Below, in pieces: positions 16,343 through 25,667 of a DNA stretch of 64,000 nt. Position numbers and translations under genes: made by a program. The notes under the pieces were generated by a model, which did no database searches, was not told the origin of the DNA, and saw only the letters and a list, made by a program, of their open reading frames with translations. The number at the start of each line of letters is the position of its first letter. Position 1 is the stretch's first letter. The DNA is from Vibrio plantisponsor (GTDB taxonomy: Bacteria; Pseudomonadota; Gammaproteobacteria; Enterobacterales; Vibrionaceae), in contig NZ_JABEQC010000004.1 in NCBI RefSeq assembly GCF_013041605.1, positions 124,001-188,000 of the forward strand, read 5' to 3'.

Positions 16343-19300
16343 CCATTCGCGTAGCGATATTGCATAAAACAACTTATGAGTTTGACCGCGATGTGAATGT
16401 TTCTCCGCATGTGTTGCGCCTTCGACCGGCGCCACACTCGCGCACGCACATTCATGGATATTCACTCAAGGTGTTACCTGAAAAGCACTTTATCAACTGG
16501 CAACAAGATGCGTTTGGCAACTATCAGGCACGTCTAGTGTTCCCAGAAAAAATGCGCAAGCTGCAATTTGAAGTGGAGGTTATCGCCGACATGACGGTGA
16601 TTAACCCCTTCGATTTCTTTATTGAAGAGTACGCCGAAACATATCCGTTCAAATACGACAGCCTACTCGAAGAAGAGCTGGCTCCGTATTTGAAACACGA
16701 TGAACCAAACGCACTACTCTCGGCATGGCTTAAAGATGTCGACCGAAGCGAAACGCCAATTGTGAGTTTTCTTTCTAAACTCAATAGCCAGCTTTCACAA
16801 CAAATTGAATACGGTATTCGTTTAGAACCCGGCATTCAGAGTGCCGAAGAGACACTTACGCTTAGAAAAGGCTCTTGCCGCGATACTGCTTGGCTACTTA
16901 TTGAAGTGCTGCGTAATCTCGGTTTAGCTGCTCGCTTTGCTTCTGGCTATTTAGTGCAGCTTACCGCCGATGTGAAAGCCTTGGATGGTCCTTCTGGTCC
17001 TGAGCAAGATTTTACAGACCTGCACGCATGGTGCGAAGTCTACCTTCCGGGTGCAGGTTGGGTGGGATTAGACCCTACCAGTGGTTTGTTTGCTGGTGAG
17101 GGACACATTCCTCTAGCTTGTACCGCAGACCCAGCATCTGCCGCACCGATTACCGGTATGGTTGATGAGTGTGAATGCGAATTTAGCTACACCAACACGG
17201 TTATTCGTATTCACGAAGACCCTCGTGTCACAAAGCCTTACAGCGAAGATGAGTGGGAAAACATCAAAGCATTAGGGAATGCCGTTGATAAGGTTTTAGA
17301 AGAAGAAGATGTTCGCCTAACCATGGGCGGTGAACCCACGTTCGTCTCTATTGATGATATGGATTCTGAGCAGTGGAACACTGGCGCTTTGGGTGCTGAT
17401 AAGCTTCGCCTCTCCAAAGATTTATTACTTAAACTCAAAGACAAGTTCGGCTCAGATGGTTTGCTCCACTACGGTCAGGGCAAATGGTATCCGGGTGAAG
17501 AGTTACCTCGTTGGGCGCTAGGTTACTTCTGGCGTACCGACGGTGAAGCGCTATGGAGCCACCCACAACTACTTGCCCGTGTCGATAAAGACTATCAACA
17601 CAACTTGCAAGATGCTCAGCGCTTTGGTGAAACCTTGTGTCAGCAGCTTTTCCTAGACAGTAAGTATCTGCAACCGGCTTATGAAGATTCACTCTACTAT
17701 TTGTGGCTTGAGCGCTCTTTACCCGATTCAGTGAATCCGAAAAAAGCATCCCTTAAAGACGATTTAGAACGCAGACGTTTAGCGAAACTGCTCACCCGAG
17801 GACTCGATACGTCAACGGGTTATGTGCTACCACTGAGCTACTTTAATGGTCAGTGGCAAAGCTCTCTGTGGCCAATGCGCAGTGATGTCATTACTTTGAT
17901 TCCCGGCGATAGCCCGATGGGTTTCCGTTTGCCTCTCAACTCACTTCCACCAATCAGTCAGGAAGAGATTGTTCCCGAGCGTGACCCGTTTGAACAAAGA
18001 GAAGCGCTGCCCGTTTACTCGTTTACCGAATCGGTAAACCAAACTCAAAGTGGTCAGCACCAAACTCAGGTAGAGCAAAAGCAGACAATAACTAAAGCCG
18101 TTATTCATACGGCCCTTTGTATCGAGCCAAGAGAGGGTCGCTTACACCTGTTTTTGCCGCCAATGACTTCCTTGGAACACTATGTGTCTCTGATGCATTT
18201 CATTGAAGTGACAGCGCTTGAGCTATCAATGCCAGTTGTGATTGAAGGTTATGAGCCGCCAAAAGACTACCGCTTACAAAAACTACTGATCACGCCTGAC
18301 CCGGGTGTTATCGAGGTCAACATACATCCGGCTCATAGTTGGAAAGAGCTGGTCTACAACACCGAAACGCTTTACGAACAGGCTCACCTATGCCGCTTAG
18401 GTACAGAGAAGTTCATGCTCGACGGGCGACACACAGGTACAGGTGGTGGTAACCACATCACATTAGGTGGAGCCACACCCGCTGACAGTCCAATGCTGCG
18501 TAAACCAGATTTATTACGTAGCTTTGTTAATTACTGGCAGCATCATCCGGGTTTGTCTTATCTGTTTTCAGGGATGTTTATCGGTCCAACCAGCCAAGCA
18601 CCTCGCCCTGATGAAGGCAGAGATGAAGCGCTGTACGAAATGGAAATTGCGTTCCAGAACATGCCTGAAGGCTTAGTCGATCAGCCTTGGCTCGTCGACC
18701 GACTGATGCGTAACCTACTGGTTGATATTACGGGTAACACACATCGCTCAGAATTTTGTATCGACAAGCTCTACGCTGCTGGCAGTAGTAGTGGACGTCT
18801 CGGGATTCTTGAGTTTCGTGGGTTTGAAATGCCGCCACACGCCAGAATGTCGTTAGTTCAAACGCTTTTATTGCGCTGTCTGGTTGCTCGATTCTGGAAA
18901 GATCCTTATCACAAACCTCTGATTCGTTGGGGTACATCCCTACACGACAAATTTATGATGCCACACTACGTATGGCAGGACATAAAAGAGGTGGTGGAAG
19001 ATCTGCAACGTCACGGCTATCCATTCAAACTGGAATGGCTTGCACCTTTTGAAGAGTTCCGCTTCCCGCATTATGGTCGCCAACAAATTGATGATATGGA
19101 GCTAGAACTGCGCTGGGCAATCGAACCTTGGCATGTATTGGGTGAAGAAATTACCCATTCAGGAACCGCGAGGTATGTGGATTCCTCAGTGGAAAGATTG
19201 CAAGTGCGCCTTACTGGCTTAACTGAAGGTCGCTATTTGCTTGCCTGTAACGGACGCCGCGTACCTTTACGCGCTACTGGGCGTAAAGGTGAATATATTG

Positions 19301-19698
19301 CGGCTGTCAGATACCGTGCTTGGTCGCCACCTTCGGCGTTACACCCGACACTGGGTGTCGATGCGCCACTGGTGTTTGACATTATCGACACTTGGAATGG
19401 TTTATCGATTGGCGGTTGTACTTACCATGTTAGCCATGCCGGTGGTCGTACGTACGAAACACTTCCAGTGAACAGTAATGAAGCGGAAGCTCGTCGAGTG
19501 AACCGATTCTGGGATCACGGTTTTACGCAAGGTCCTCTCGAAGTGAAACCAGAGTTCAATGCACTGCGTCAGTTTTACGAACACACCGATGTTCCAAGAC
19601 CTATGTCTCCGCCAAATGAAGAGATTTGCCGTGAATACCCACACACCCTTGATTTGAGAAAGCGTAATTTTGAGGTGAAAGCGCGGTATTCCAAATAG
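16339..19698 (+). CDS. Transglutaminase-like protein with C-terminal DUF2126 amidoligase domain
   Basis: A 1119-residue two-part protein. Residues about 1-275 hold a bacterial transglutaminase N-terminal beta domain and a papain-like core with the apparent triad Cys180 (KGSCRDTAW), His229 (DLHAWCEV) and Asp245 (GLDPTSG). From about 310 to the end is DUF2126, a putative amidoligase domain: LTMGGEPTFVSIDD, GQGKWYPGEELPRWAL, HTGTGGGNHITLGG, GILEFRGFEMPPHARM. The start at 16339 (ATGA overlap) is preferred over an upstream frame extension. The protease-like fold may hydrolyse or transfer what the ligase domains build. It is the largest member of the cassette. Confidence 0.9.
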   Translation: MTIRVAILHKTTYEFDRDVNVSPHVLRLRPAPHSRTHIHGYSLKVLPEKHFINWQQDAFGNYQARLVFPEKMRKLQFEVEVIADMTVINPFDFFIEEYAETYPFKYDSLLEEELAPYLKHDEPNALLSAWLKDVDRSETPIVSFLSKLNSQLSQQIEYGIRLEPGIQSAEETLTLRKGSCRDTAWLLIEVLRNLGLAARFASGYLVQLTADVKALDGPSGPEQDFTDLHAWCEVYLPGAGWVGLDPTSGLFAGEGHIPLACTADPASAAPITGMVDECECEFSYTNTVIRIHEDPRVTKPYSEDEWENIKALGNAVDKVLEEEDVRLTMGGEPTFVSIDDMDSEQWNTGALGADKLRLSKDLLLKLKDKFGSDGLLHYGQGKWYPGEELPRWALGYFWRTDGEALWSHPQLLARVDKDYQHNLQDAQRFGETLCQQLFLDSKYLQPAYEDSLYYLWLERSLPDSVNPKKASLKDDLERRRLAKLLTRGLDTSTGYVLPLSYFNGQWQSSLWPMRSDVITLIPGDSPMGFRLPLNSLPPISQEEIVPERDPFEQREALPVYSFTESVNQTQSGQHQTQVEQKQTITKAVIHTALCIEPREGRLHLFLPPMTSLEHYVSLMHFIEVTALELSMPVVIEGYEPPKDYRLQKLLITPDPGVIEVNIHPAHSWKELVYNTETLYEQAHLCRLGTEKFMLDGRHTGTGGGNHITLGGATPADSPMLRKPDLLRSFVNYWQHHPGLSYLFSGMFIGPTSQAPRPDEGRDEALYEMEIAFQNMPEGLVDQPWLVDRLMRNLLVDITGNTHRSEFCIDKLYAAGSSSGRLGILEFRGFEMPPHARMSLVQTLLLRCLVARFWKDPYHKPLIRWGTSLHDKFMMPHYVWQDIKEVVEDLQRHGYPFKLEWLAPFEEFRFPHYGRQQIDDMELELRWAIEPWHVLGEEITHSGTARYVDSSVERLQVRLTGLTEGRYLLACNGRRVPLRATGRKGEYIAAVRYRAWSPPSALHPTLGVDAPLVFDIIDTWNGLSIGGCTYHVSHAGGRTYETLPVNSNEAEARRVNRFWDHGFTQGPLEVKPEFNALRQFYEHTDVPRPMSPPNEEICREYPHTLDLRKRNFEVKARYSK

Positions 19699-19735
19699 CA
19701 CTGATATTCATACACTCAAGTATTAAAAACGAAAA

Positions 19736-19759
19736 CGCGAGCCAGTAAAATGGCTCGCG
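19736..19759 (+). terminator. Hairpin between the two halves of the amidoligase cassette
   Basis: CGCGAGCCA (19736-19744) pairs perfectly with TGGCTCGCG (19751-19759) around a six-base loop, 38 bases beyond the DUF2126 gene stop and 62 before the next start. The following bases (CGAATATTTAAG) are only moderately T-rich. It may be a partial terminator that divides the cassette into a three-gene and a two-gene unit. Confidence 0.55.
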
Positions 19760-19820
19760 CGAATATTTAAGCTAATGTGTATACTTAACGTCCTGTTACG
19801 TGAGGTAGTCATAAGAAAAC

Positions 19821-22412
19821 ATGATGCAACAATCCAGACCTGACCAGTCGACCAATTCAACCGAGCAAGGATCGATGGAAACATCGGTCCTTGTTAGCCC
19901 TTATCCAGCGTCTTCTTACGCATTCGATGAAGTGTATGATGAGCAGCGTGTACCGCGCGCGCACTGGAAACCTTTGCTTGAACATCTGAATAAACTGGAT
20001 GTTGATGGTCTGGATGATCGCCACCAAAGAGCGCAGCGCATTTTGCGTGACGATGGCGCAACTTACGATTTAAAAAATGACCCACTGACACCCGATGTAT
20101 GGGCATTAGATGTCATTCCTAACCTGATCCATTGGCAGGAATGGCAGAAGCTGGAGAAAGGACTAGTTCAACGTTCTAATCTCTATGACCTCATTTTGAA
20201 AGATATCTACGGTGAACAAAATCTGATTAAGGACGGTATTATCCCGTCTGAAATCATATTCAGTCATCCCGGATTTCTGCGCGCTTGCCACGGTATCAAA
20301 ATGCCTGGCGACAAGCAGCTAATCCTGCACTCCGTCGATTTGGTGCGTGACACCCAAGGCAACCATATTGTTATTGGTGATCATACACAAGCACCTTCGG
20401 GAGTCGGTTATGCTTTAGAAAACCGCACTGTTATTTCGCGTGTTATGCCGAGCATTTTCCGTCAAGGTAATGTGAGACGTCTATCCGCGTTCTTCCACAC
20501 TCTGCGCAATACTCTTTCGCATCTAGCCAGTCACAAATCCGATTCACCACTAATCGTTGTGCTCACTCCGGGTGCCTATAGCAGCACCTACTTTGAGCAC
20601 GCTTATTTGGCAAACTATTTAGGTTACCCGCTTGTTCAGGGTGGTGACTTAACCGTGCGTAACGGTAAAGTATGGCTAAAATCCCTTAATGGCTTATCAC
20701 AAGTAGATGTTATTTTACGTCGACTCGATGATGCCTATTGCGACCAAGCTGAGCTTAATGCTGACTCACTGCTTGGCGTTCCCGGATTATTGGAAGTGGC
20801 ACGTGCGGGTAACGTTATTTTAGCAAACCCACTCGGTGGCGGGGTTCTGGAAGCTCCTGCCCTTTATGCCTTCTTACCTAAGATTTGCCAGTATTTACTG
20901 GGCGAGCAACTTCTCATCCCAACGGTGAACACGTGGTGGTGTGGTGACAAACAGAGCCTTAGCTATATCAAAGAAAATCTCGGACAGCTGATTATCAAAC
21001 CGGCGTGCCGCAGCATGGGTCAGCCAACGATTTACGGACACTGTTTATCAGAAGAAGACCGAGTCAAAACGCTAGCCATGATTGAAAAACGTCCATACAT
21101 GTATGTTGCTCAAAGCTATGTACCGGGCTCAATGTTACCTATCTGGTCAGAACAACACATCCAAGCCAGACCGAGTTTATTAAAAGCATTTACAGTTGCG
21201 GATAAAGACCACTACACCGTCATGCCTGGTGGATTAACTCGCGTAGCAGAATCCACTGAAGATTACATAGTCACAAAGCTTTCAGGCTCACGCAGTAAAG
21301 ACACCTGGATACTGTCGAACTCGCCAGATCTTTCTCACCAATCACTGTTTGATAAGTCGCTTGATGTGGCGCAGCAAACCAGTATGCCTAGCCGTGTTGT
21401 CGAGAACTTGTTCTGGTTCGGACGTTACGCCGAGCGTGCGGAGATTAGCCTGCGTTTAATGAGGACCGTGTTTAAACAGCTCAATGGTCTGGAGTCATTG
21501 GTGCCTGAAAGCCGAGATATTTTGCTCGAAGCGATTTCCCATCAAACACACTGCTTACCTGGCTTTACAACCGGAGATGCGGCTCTGTTTGAAAATCCAA
21601 ACAAAGAACTCGCCGATTTGGTCACTAATGGTAACCGCGTAGGAAGCATTAAAGCGAACTTACAGTCATTGCTTGCTTGCGGTGAACAAGTGAAAGAAAT
21701 GCTCTCTGCGGATACTCGCGTAATATTAAACGAGCTTCGCGACCATATCGCCAAAGTCGATCGTGCCTATGAGTTTGGCTTACCTGCGATCCCTGAAGAG
21801 TCGTTAGATGGTTTAGTTACCACATTGCTCGCTCTTTCAGGCTTGAACCATGAAAGTATGTTAAGAGGTCAGGATTGGGTGTTCCAACAAATTGGTCGCC
21901 GAACTGAACGAGCACTGCAAACGGCGAACCTACTGCAATCAACGCTGACAAAACCTTTGGTTGGGCTTGCTCAACAACAAGTATTGGAATCGGTTCTTTT
22001 AAGTATGGAAGCGTTGATCTCCTTCCGTCGCAGATACCGCACACGTGCGAGAGTAGCCTTTGGTCTCGATCTCTTAATGGTGGATACCACTAACCCAAGA
22101 GCGTTGGTTTACCAGTTAGAAAGACTGCGTGAATTCCTCAATGTGTTACCGCGTCACCAAAATTACATTCCGGGTGGACTCACACAAGAGAGTCGTTTGA
22201 TCATTCAAACTCTAACGGACATCCAGCTAACTGATTTGGAAGAGTTGGCGCAAATTGATGACGAAACAGAAACTCGTCTACAACTGTCGCAGTTGATGGC
22301 TAAAGTTACCGAGCAATTGGAAAAATTCACTTCGCTTATCAGCGATAAGTATTTCGACCACACTGCGGGACCGCAACAGTTGATCAAACCGAAATGGAAA
22401 TTGGACGTATGA
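19821..22412 (+). CDS. Fused circularly permuted ATP-grasp / alpha-E protein (second copy)
   Basis: An 863-residue fusion. The N-terminal two thirds (about 50-500) repeat the ATP-grasp features of the gene at 13941: YALENRTVISRVMPSIF, VVLTPGAYSSTYFEHAYLA, VQGGDLTVRNG, and a C-terminal GGLTRVAES. In place of the GGYG nucleotide loop there is KPACRSMGQPTIYG, so the ATP site differs. Residues about 530-850 are an alpha-E domain (PSRVVENLFWFGRYAERAE, and IGRRTERALQTANLL). The fusion supports a physical complex between the two families. Its stop overlaps the next transglutaminase start by four bases. An MM start occurs at 19821/19824. Confidence 0.9.
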   Translation: MMQQSRPDQSTNSTEQGSMETSVLVSPYPASSYAFDEVYDEQRVPRAHWKPLLEHLNKLDVDGLDDRHQRAQRILRDDGATYDLKNDPLTPDVWALDVIPNLIHWQEWQKLEKGLVQRSNLYDLILKDIYGEQNLIKDGIIPSEIIFSHPGFLRACHGIKMPGDKQLILHSVDLVRDTQGNHIVIGDHTQAPSGVGYALENRTVISRVMPSIFRQGNVRRLSAFFHTLRNTLSHLASHKSDSPLIVVLTPGAYSSTYFEHAYLANYLGYPLVQGGDLTVRNGKVWLKSLNGLSQVDVILRRLDDAYCDQAELNADSLLGVPGLLEVARAGNVILANPLGGGVLEAPALYAFLPKICQYLLGEQLLIPTVNTWWCGDKQSLSYIKENLGQLIIKPACRSMGQPTIYGHCLSEEDRVKTLAMIEKRPYMYVAQSYVPGSMLPIWSEQHIQARPSLLKAFTVADKDHYTVMPGGLTRVAESTEDYIVTKLSGSRSKDTWILSNSPDLSHQSLFDKSLDVAQQTSMPSRVVENLFWFGRYAERAEISLRLMRTVFKQLNGLESLVPESRDILLEAISHQTHCLPGFTTGDAALFENPNKELADLVTNGNRVGSIKANLQSLLACGEQVKEMLSADTRVILNELRDHIAKVDRAYEFGLPAIPEESLDGLVTTLLALSGLNHESMLRGQDWVFQQIGRRTERALQTANLLQSTLTKPLVGLAQQQVLESVLLSMEALISFRRRYRTRARVAFGLDLLMVDTTNPRALVYQLERLREFLNVLPRHQNYIPGGLTQESRLIIQTLTDIQLTDLEELAQIDDETETRLQLSQLMAKVTEQLEKFTSLISDKYFDHTAGPQQLIKPKWKLDV

Positions 22413-23293
22413 AGTACCGCGTGCGACACACCACCACCTATGAATACAGTGCACCTGTAACCTTGTGCTATAACATGGCGCATCTTTTACCGAGAGATAC
22501 TGAGCGTCAACGCTGTCTTAACCGACGAATACAGGTACACCCGACACCAATATATCAACGTGAAGGCAAGGATTACTTCGGCAATTCTACTTTCTATTTT
22601 GCAATTCAAGAGCCGCACAAAAAACTCACTATCGATGTTGTGAGTTATTTCGACATCAGCACACCGAGTTGGTCTGGCGAAGCAGAACAGCACCCGTTAA
22701 CGTGTGGTGAACTTCGCGCATTGATCAATAATGCCGATAGCACTGAGTTAAGAATGGCTAAAGAATACTGTTTGGATTCGGAGCAAATCCTATGCTCAGA
22801 CACCTTGCGCGATTACGCTCTACCCTTTTTTTCAGACAATCAACCGGTACTCGCCGCCGCAAAAGCGTTTACGCACCACATATTCTCTGAATTCAAGTTT
22901 GACCCAACAGCAACAGATGTAACGACGCCAGCAGAAGAGGTGTTGAAGGAAAAACGCGGTGTTTGTCAGGACTTTGCACACTTAGCCATTGGGTGTTTGC
23001 GTTCGGTCGGTATACCTGCACGCTATATGAGTGGTTACATCGAAACACTTCCCCCCCCAGGGCAAGAGAAGTTAATCGGTGCAGATGCCTCACACGCTTG
23101 GTTCGCAATTTTTGTACCCGAATTAGGCTGGGTAGAATTTGATCCAACCAACAATTTGATACCTTCAGAGCAACACATCGTCACAGGTTGGGGGCGAGAT
23201 TATGCAGATGTTACACCACTGCAGGGTGTTATTTTCGACGGCGGAGACTCACAATCTTTAAGTGTTGCTGTTGATGTTTCAAGGCTGGCTTAG
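22409..23293 (+). CDS. Transglutaminase family protein (second copy, no DUF2126)
   Basis: A 294-residue protein with a beta-sandwich N-terminus (MKYRVRHTTTYEYSAPVTLC) and a papain-like core with Cys186 (RGVCQDFAHL), His229 (DASHAWFAIF) and Asp245 (WVEFDPTNN). This matches the classic bacterial transglutaminase-like family found with ATP-grasp and alpha-E genes. It may act as a peptidase or amide-bond transferase. The start is the ATG at 22409 in the ATGA overlap with the previous stop. An eight-cytosine run at 23051-23058 lies in the coding region between the Cys and His of the triad. It is the last gene of the cassette. Confidence 0.92.
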   Translation: MKYRVRHTTTYEYSAPVTLCYNMAHLLPRDTERQRCLNRRIQVHPTPIYQREGKDYFGNSTFYFAIQEPHKKLTIDVVSYFDISTPSWSGEAEQHPLTCGELRALINNADSTELRMAKEYCLDSEQILCSDTLRDYALPFFSDNQPVLAAAKAFTHHIFSEFKFDPTATDVTTPAEEVLKEKRGVCQDFAHLAIGCLRSVGIPARYMSGYIETLPPPGQEKLIGADASHAWFAIFVPELGWVEFDPTNNLIPSEQHIVTGWGRDYADVTPLQGVIFDGGDSQSLSVAVDVSRLA

Positions 23294-23313
23294 GCGCAAA
23301 ATGTTATAGACAT

Positions 23314-23341
23314 AAAAGACCACACTATGTGGTCTTTTTTA
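23314..23341 (+). terminator. Rho-independent terminator of the amidoligase cassette
   Basis: AAAAGACCACA (23314-23324) pairs with TGTGGTCTTTT (23328-23338) around a three-base loop, followed by more T. It lies 20 bases after the last transglutaminase stop. It may also serve the minus-strand chemoreceptor gene. Confidence 0.87.
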
Positions 23342-23423
23342 ACTTGGTCATTGCGTTCTTGTTTAAGCGAAACGAATACAAAGCATCAGATTATTCAACC
23401 CTAAGTCAGTGTAAGTTACTCAG

Positions 23424-25061
23424 TTACACTTTGAATTGACTTACCTGACCATCCAACTTGCCACCTTGCTCACGCAAGAGAGTAAGTGCTCGTTGTGCTT
23501 GTTCAACAATATCAACGATGGCTCTGCTGCTGTCAGCTATACCTTGAACATTACTATTCACTTCATCACTTACAGTGCTTTGTTGACTTGCTGCAGTTGC
23601 GATATGGGTATTCATCTCGTTCATTAGAGATATTGCGTTTAAAATTTCAGACAAAGCGTGACTAGCTTTTCCTGCCTGAATGATTGTATTGTCACCACTC
23701 TTCGTACTACTTGCCATAGCTTCAACTGCCTGCTCTGCTCCTACTTGCAGTCTTTCAATCATTGCTTGTATTTCGCCAGTACTCTGCTGAGTTCTGCTGG
23801 CTAATGAACGTACTTCATCAGCCACAACTGCAAAACCTCGCCCTTGTTCACCTGCTCGAGCTGCCTCAATCGCTGCATTAAGCGCTAATAAGTTAGTTTG
23901 CTCAGCAATCCCTTGAATTACATCTACAACAGAAGCGATGTTGCTAACATCTCTGTCTAAATTGTTGATAACCGTGCTTGCACGCCCAATCTCGTTAGCA
24001 AGTTGCCGGATTGAATCCACTGAAGATTCAAGAATTACATTGGTGTTCAACAGTTCCTGATTCGCAATTTGGCTAGCGTTGGCAGCCTCCTGAGCATTGT
24101 CACTGACACTTCGACTGGTAGTTTGCATTTCATGGACAGCTGCTGCGACTACTTCACTATCCTTCTGTTGATGCGTGGTTGAATTCTCGATATTAGAGGT
24201 TAGGGTTTGTAGGTTGCCTATCTCTCTTTGAAGTGCATTGCTGCTTTCCACCACTTGCGCCACCGTAGTTTGAATCTTAGAAACAAACAAGTTAAATGAA
24301 CCCGCTAACTGACCAATTTCATCTTTTGAATTAACTTCGATACGTTGTCGTAAATCACCATCACCAGTAGCAATTTGCTCCATAGCTTTATGAATGCTTT
24401 TGACTGGCGTCACAATAGTTCTCACAAGCAGTAGCACCATCGCAAGTGCAGCAATAGAAACCACAGCTGTACCGCCCTTAATAACGAGATCAGCAAGATG
24501 AGCCGCAGTTGCGATGTCTTTTTCTAACTCAGATTGCTTGGATTCCATCGCTCCTTTAACAACATTTAACTGAACACGAACAGCGGAAAAAAGCTCATCG
24601 AATTCTTTGCTATTTTGTTCGTAATATCGCTCCCAATTGACTGGTTGTTGCTTAACCATGGCTTCATAACTTGTTAGCCACTTTTCTCCCAATTTAATTA
24701 GGTGTTGAACCTCTGATTGGTAGGCTACAGGCATAATTCCCTGATCAACGAGTTCCACAGACTTACGCATTCTCGGTATGGCTTTATAAGCATTTTCTTT
24801 GAACTCAAATAGATGATGTTCTATCTCGGTTTGATTGTCGGCTAGAGCTAGTCCCTGTATGGCACTTGTCGCCTGATATAAATCTCGGTAGGCATCTTCT
24901 AGAACAAAGAGATTTGGGATCACCTTTTCGTTTAAAGTATCCGTTAAAACTGACTGTTTCGATGAAGTTAAAACAATCACAGTTGAAGTAGATACGAGCA
25001 ACAAAACGATAAACGTAAGAGGTAGGATTAACTTTTGCTTCAGTGTAAGGTTCTTGAACAT
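23424..25061 (-). CDS. Methyl-accepting chemotaxis protein
   Basis: A 545-residue transmembrane chemoreceptor. The first membrane helix spans about residues 10-33, a periplasmic helical sensor with [17 protein letters not shown] runs to about 195, and a second helix spans about 195-213. It is followed by HAMP ([23 protein letters not shown]) and a signalling domain whose tip is [20 protein letters not shown] and then [15 protein letters not shown]. It would signal to CheW/CheA and the flagellar motor. The ligand is unknown. The DLYQA segment is shared with the receptor on the other side of cowN. The ATG at 25061 follows AAGGAC. Confidence 0.95.
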   Translation of the reverse strand: MFKNLTLKQKLILPLTFIVLLLVSTSTVIVLTSSKQSVLTDTLNEKVIPNLFVLEDAYRDLYQATSAIQGLALADNQTEIEHHLFEFKENAYKAIPRMRKSVELVDQGIMPVAYQSEVQHLIKLGEKWLTSYEAMVKQQPVNWERYYEQNSKEFDELFSAVRVQLNVVKGAMESKQSELEKDIATAAHLADLVIKGGTAVVSIAALAMVLLLVRTIVTPVKSIHKAMEQIATGDGDLRQRIEVNSKDEIGQLAGSFNLFVSKIQTTVAQVVESSNALQREIGNLQTLTSNIENSTTHQQKDSEVVAAAVHEMQTTSRSVSDNAQEAANASQIANQELLNTNVILESSVDSIRQLANEIGRASTVINNLDRDVSNIASVVDVIQGIAEQTNLLALNAAIEAARAGEQGRGFAVVADEVRSLASRTQQSTGEIQAMIERLQVGAEQAVEAMASSTKSGDNTIIQAGKASHALSEILNAISLMNEMNTHIATAASQQSTVSDEVNSNVQGIADSSRAIVDIVEQAQRALTLLREQGGKLDGQVSQFKV

Positions 25062-25153
25062 GTAGGTGTCCTTATAATTATCTAATATATTTCAAAAAAC
25101 TATACCAAACACCATATTTATAATGACCAAGCCATAATGCATTCATATGCAAA

Positions 25154-25179
25154 TAATTGAGTCAGAAATGACTCAATTA
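25154..25179 (-). terminator. Hairpin after cowN, probable terminator
   Basis: TAATTGAGTCA (25154-25164) pairs perfectly over 11 bases with TGACTCAATTA (25169-25179) around a GAAA loop. On the minus strand, the direction of cowN, it is followed by TTTGCATATG. It separates cowN from the downstream chemoreceptor gene. Confidence 0.5.
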
Positions 25180-25233
25180 CCATATAAAAAGGTCGATAGC
25201 GGAGAGTTGTTGCACACTTCTACTATCGAATAG

Positions 25234-25518
25234 CTAACAACATTCTTGCTCCAACTTGTAGAGAAGATCGAGTGCATCACTGTCATCACATTCTGCAAAA
25301 TAGCTGTATAAAACGTTTAATTGATTGCCGACAAAATTTAGGTTGTCACGCCCCATATTTTTTTGCTCTAGCTGCTTACTACGAAAATAACTATGCCACT
25401 GTTCTTTTCCATGTCCAGCATCTAAATGTTTATCTAAAAGACTGATAAGCAGATCTGCATTTTGATCACATTCAATATTACAAAAAGAGATATAACGATC
25501 CGTATCTTGATTTGACAT
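25234..25518 (-). CDS. cowN: N2-fixation sustaining protein CowN
   Basis: A 94-residue cytoplasmic protein. I recognise the CowN family from DRYISFCNIECDQNADLL near the N-terminus, the DNLNFVGNQLNVLYSYF segment, and the hallmark C-terminus LEQECC. CowN binds nitrogenase and protects it from inhibition by carbon monoxide, sustaining N2 fixation. Length fits the family (about 90 residues). I chose the ATG at 25518 over the longer frame because AAGGAA precedes it. No nif gene is in the window; the neighbours are two chemoreceptors. A sigma-54-type promoter and a NifA-type site lie upstream, which fits the assignment. Confidence 0.87.
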   Translation of the reverse strand: MSNQDTDRYISFCNIECDQNADLLISLLDKHLDAGHGKEQWHSYFRSKQLEQKNMGRDNLNFVGNQLNVLYSYFAECDDSDALDLLYKLEQECC

Positions 25519-25563
25519 TACCCATTCCTTAACTACAAATGTTTGAACAAAAAAGTTCACAGG

Positions 25564-25578
25564 GCAAATAGCAAGCCA
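25564..25578 (-). promoter_or_regulatory. Sigma-54 (RpoN) -24/-12 promoter of cowN
   Basis: The minus strand reads TGGCTTGCTATTTGC. Against the consensus TGGCAC-N5-TTGC it has TGGC and TTGC exactly in place, with the essential GG and GC separated by the required ten bases and two mismatches in the AC step. Predicted transcription starts near 25553, giving a leader of about 35 bases to the cowN ATG. Confidence 0.7.
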
Positions 25579-25651
25579 ATTTATAACAACATGATTTAAA
25601 TAAAAAAATATTAATTTGACTATTTTACAATTGTAGTAATTACTCTAATTT

Positions 25652-25667
25652 TGTTGCCATTCAGACA
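25652..25667. promoter_or_regulatory. NifA-type upstream activator site of cowN
   Basis: TGTTGCCATTCAGACA fits TGT-N10-ACA, the NifA upstream activator sequence, exactly. Its centre is about 107 bases upstream of the predicted cowN start, in the usual 80-150 base range for sigma-54 enhancers. A six-base match can occur by chance, so the weight comes from combination with the promoter. Confidence 0.55.
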
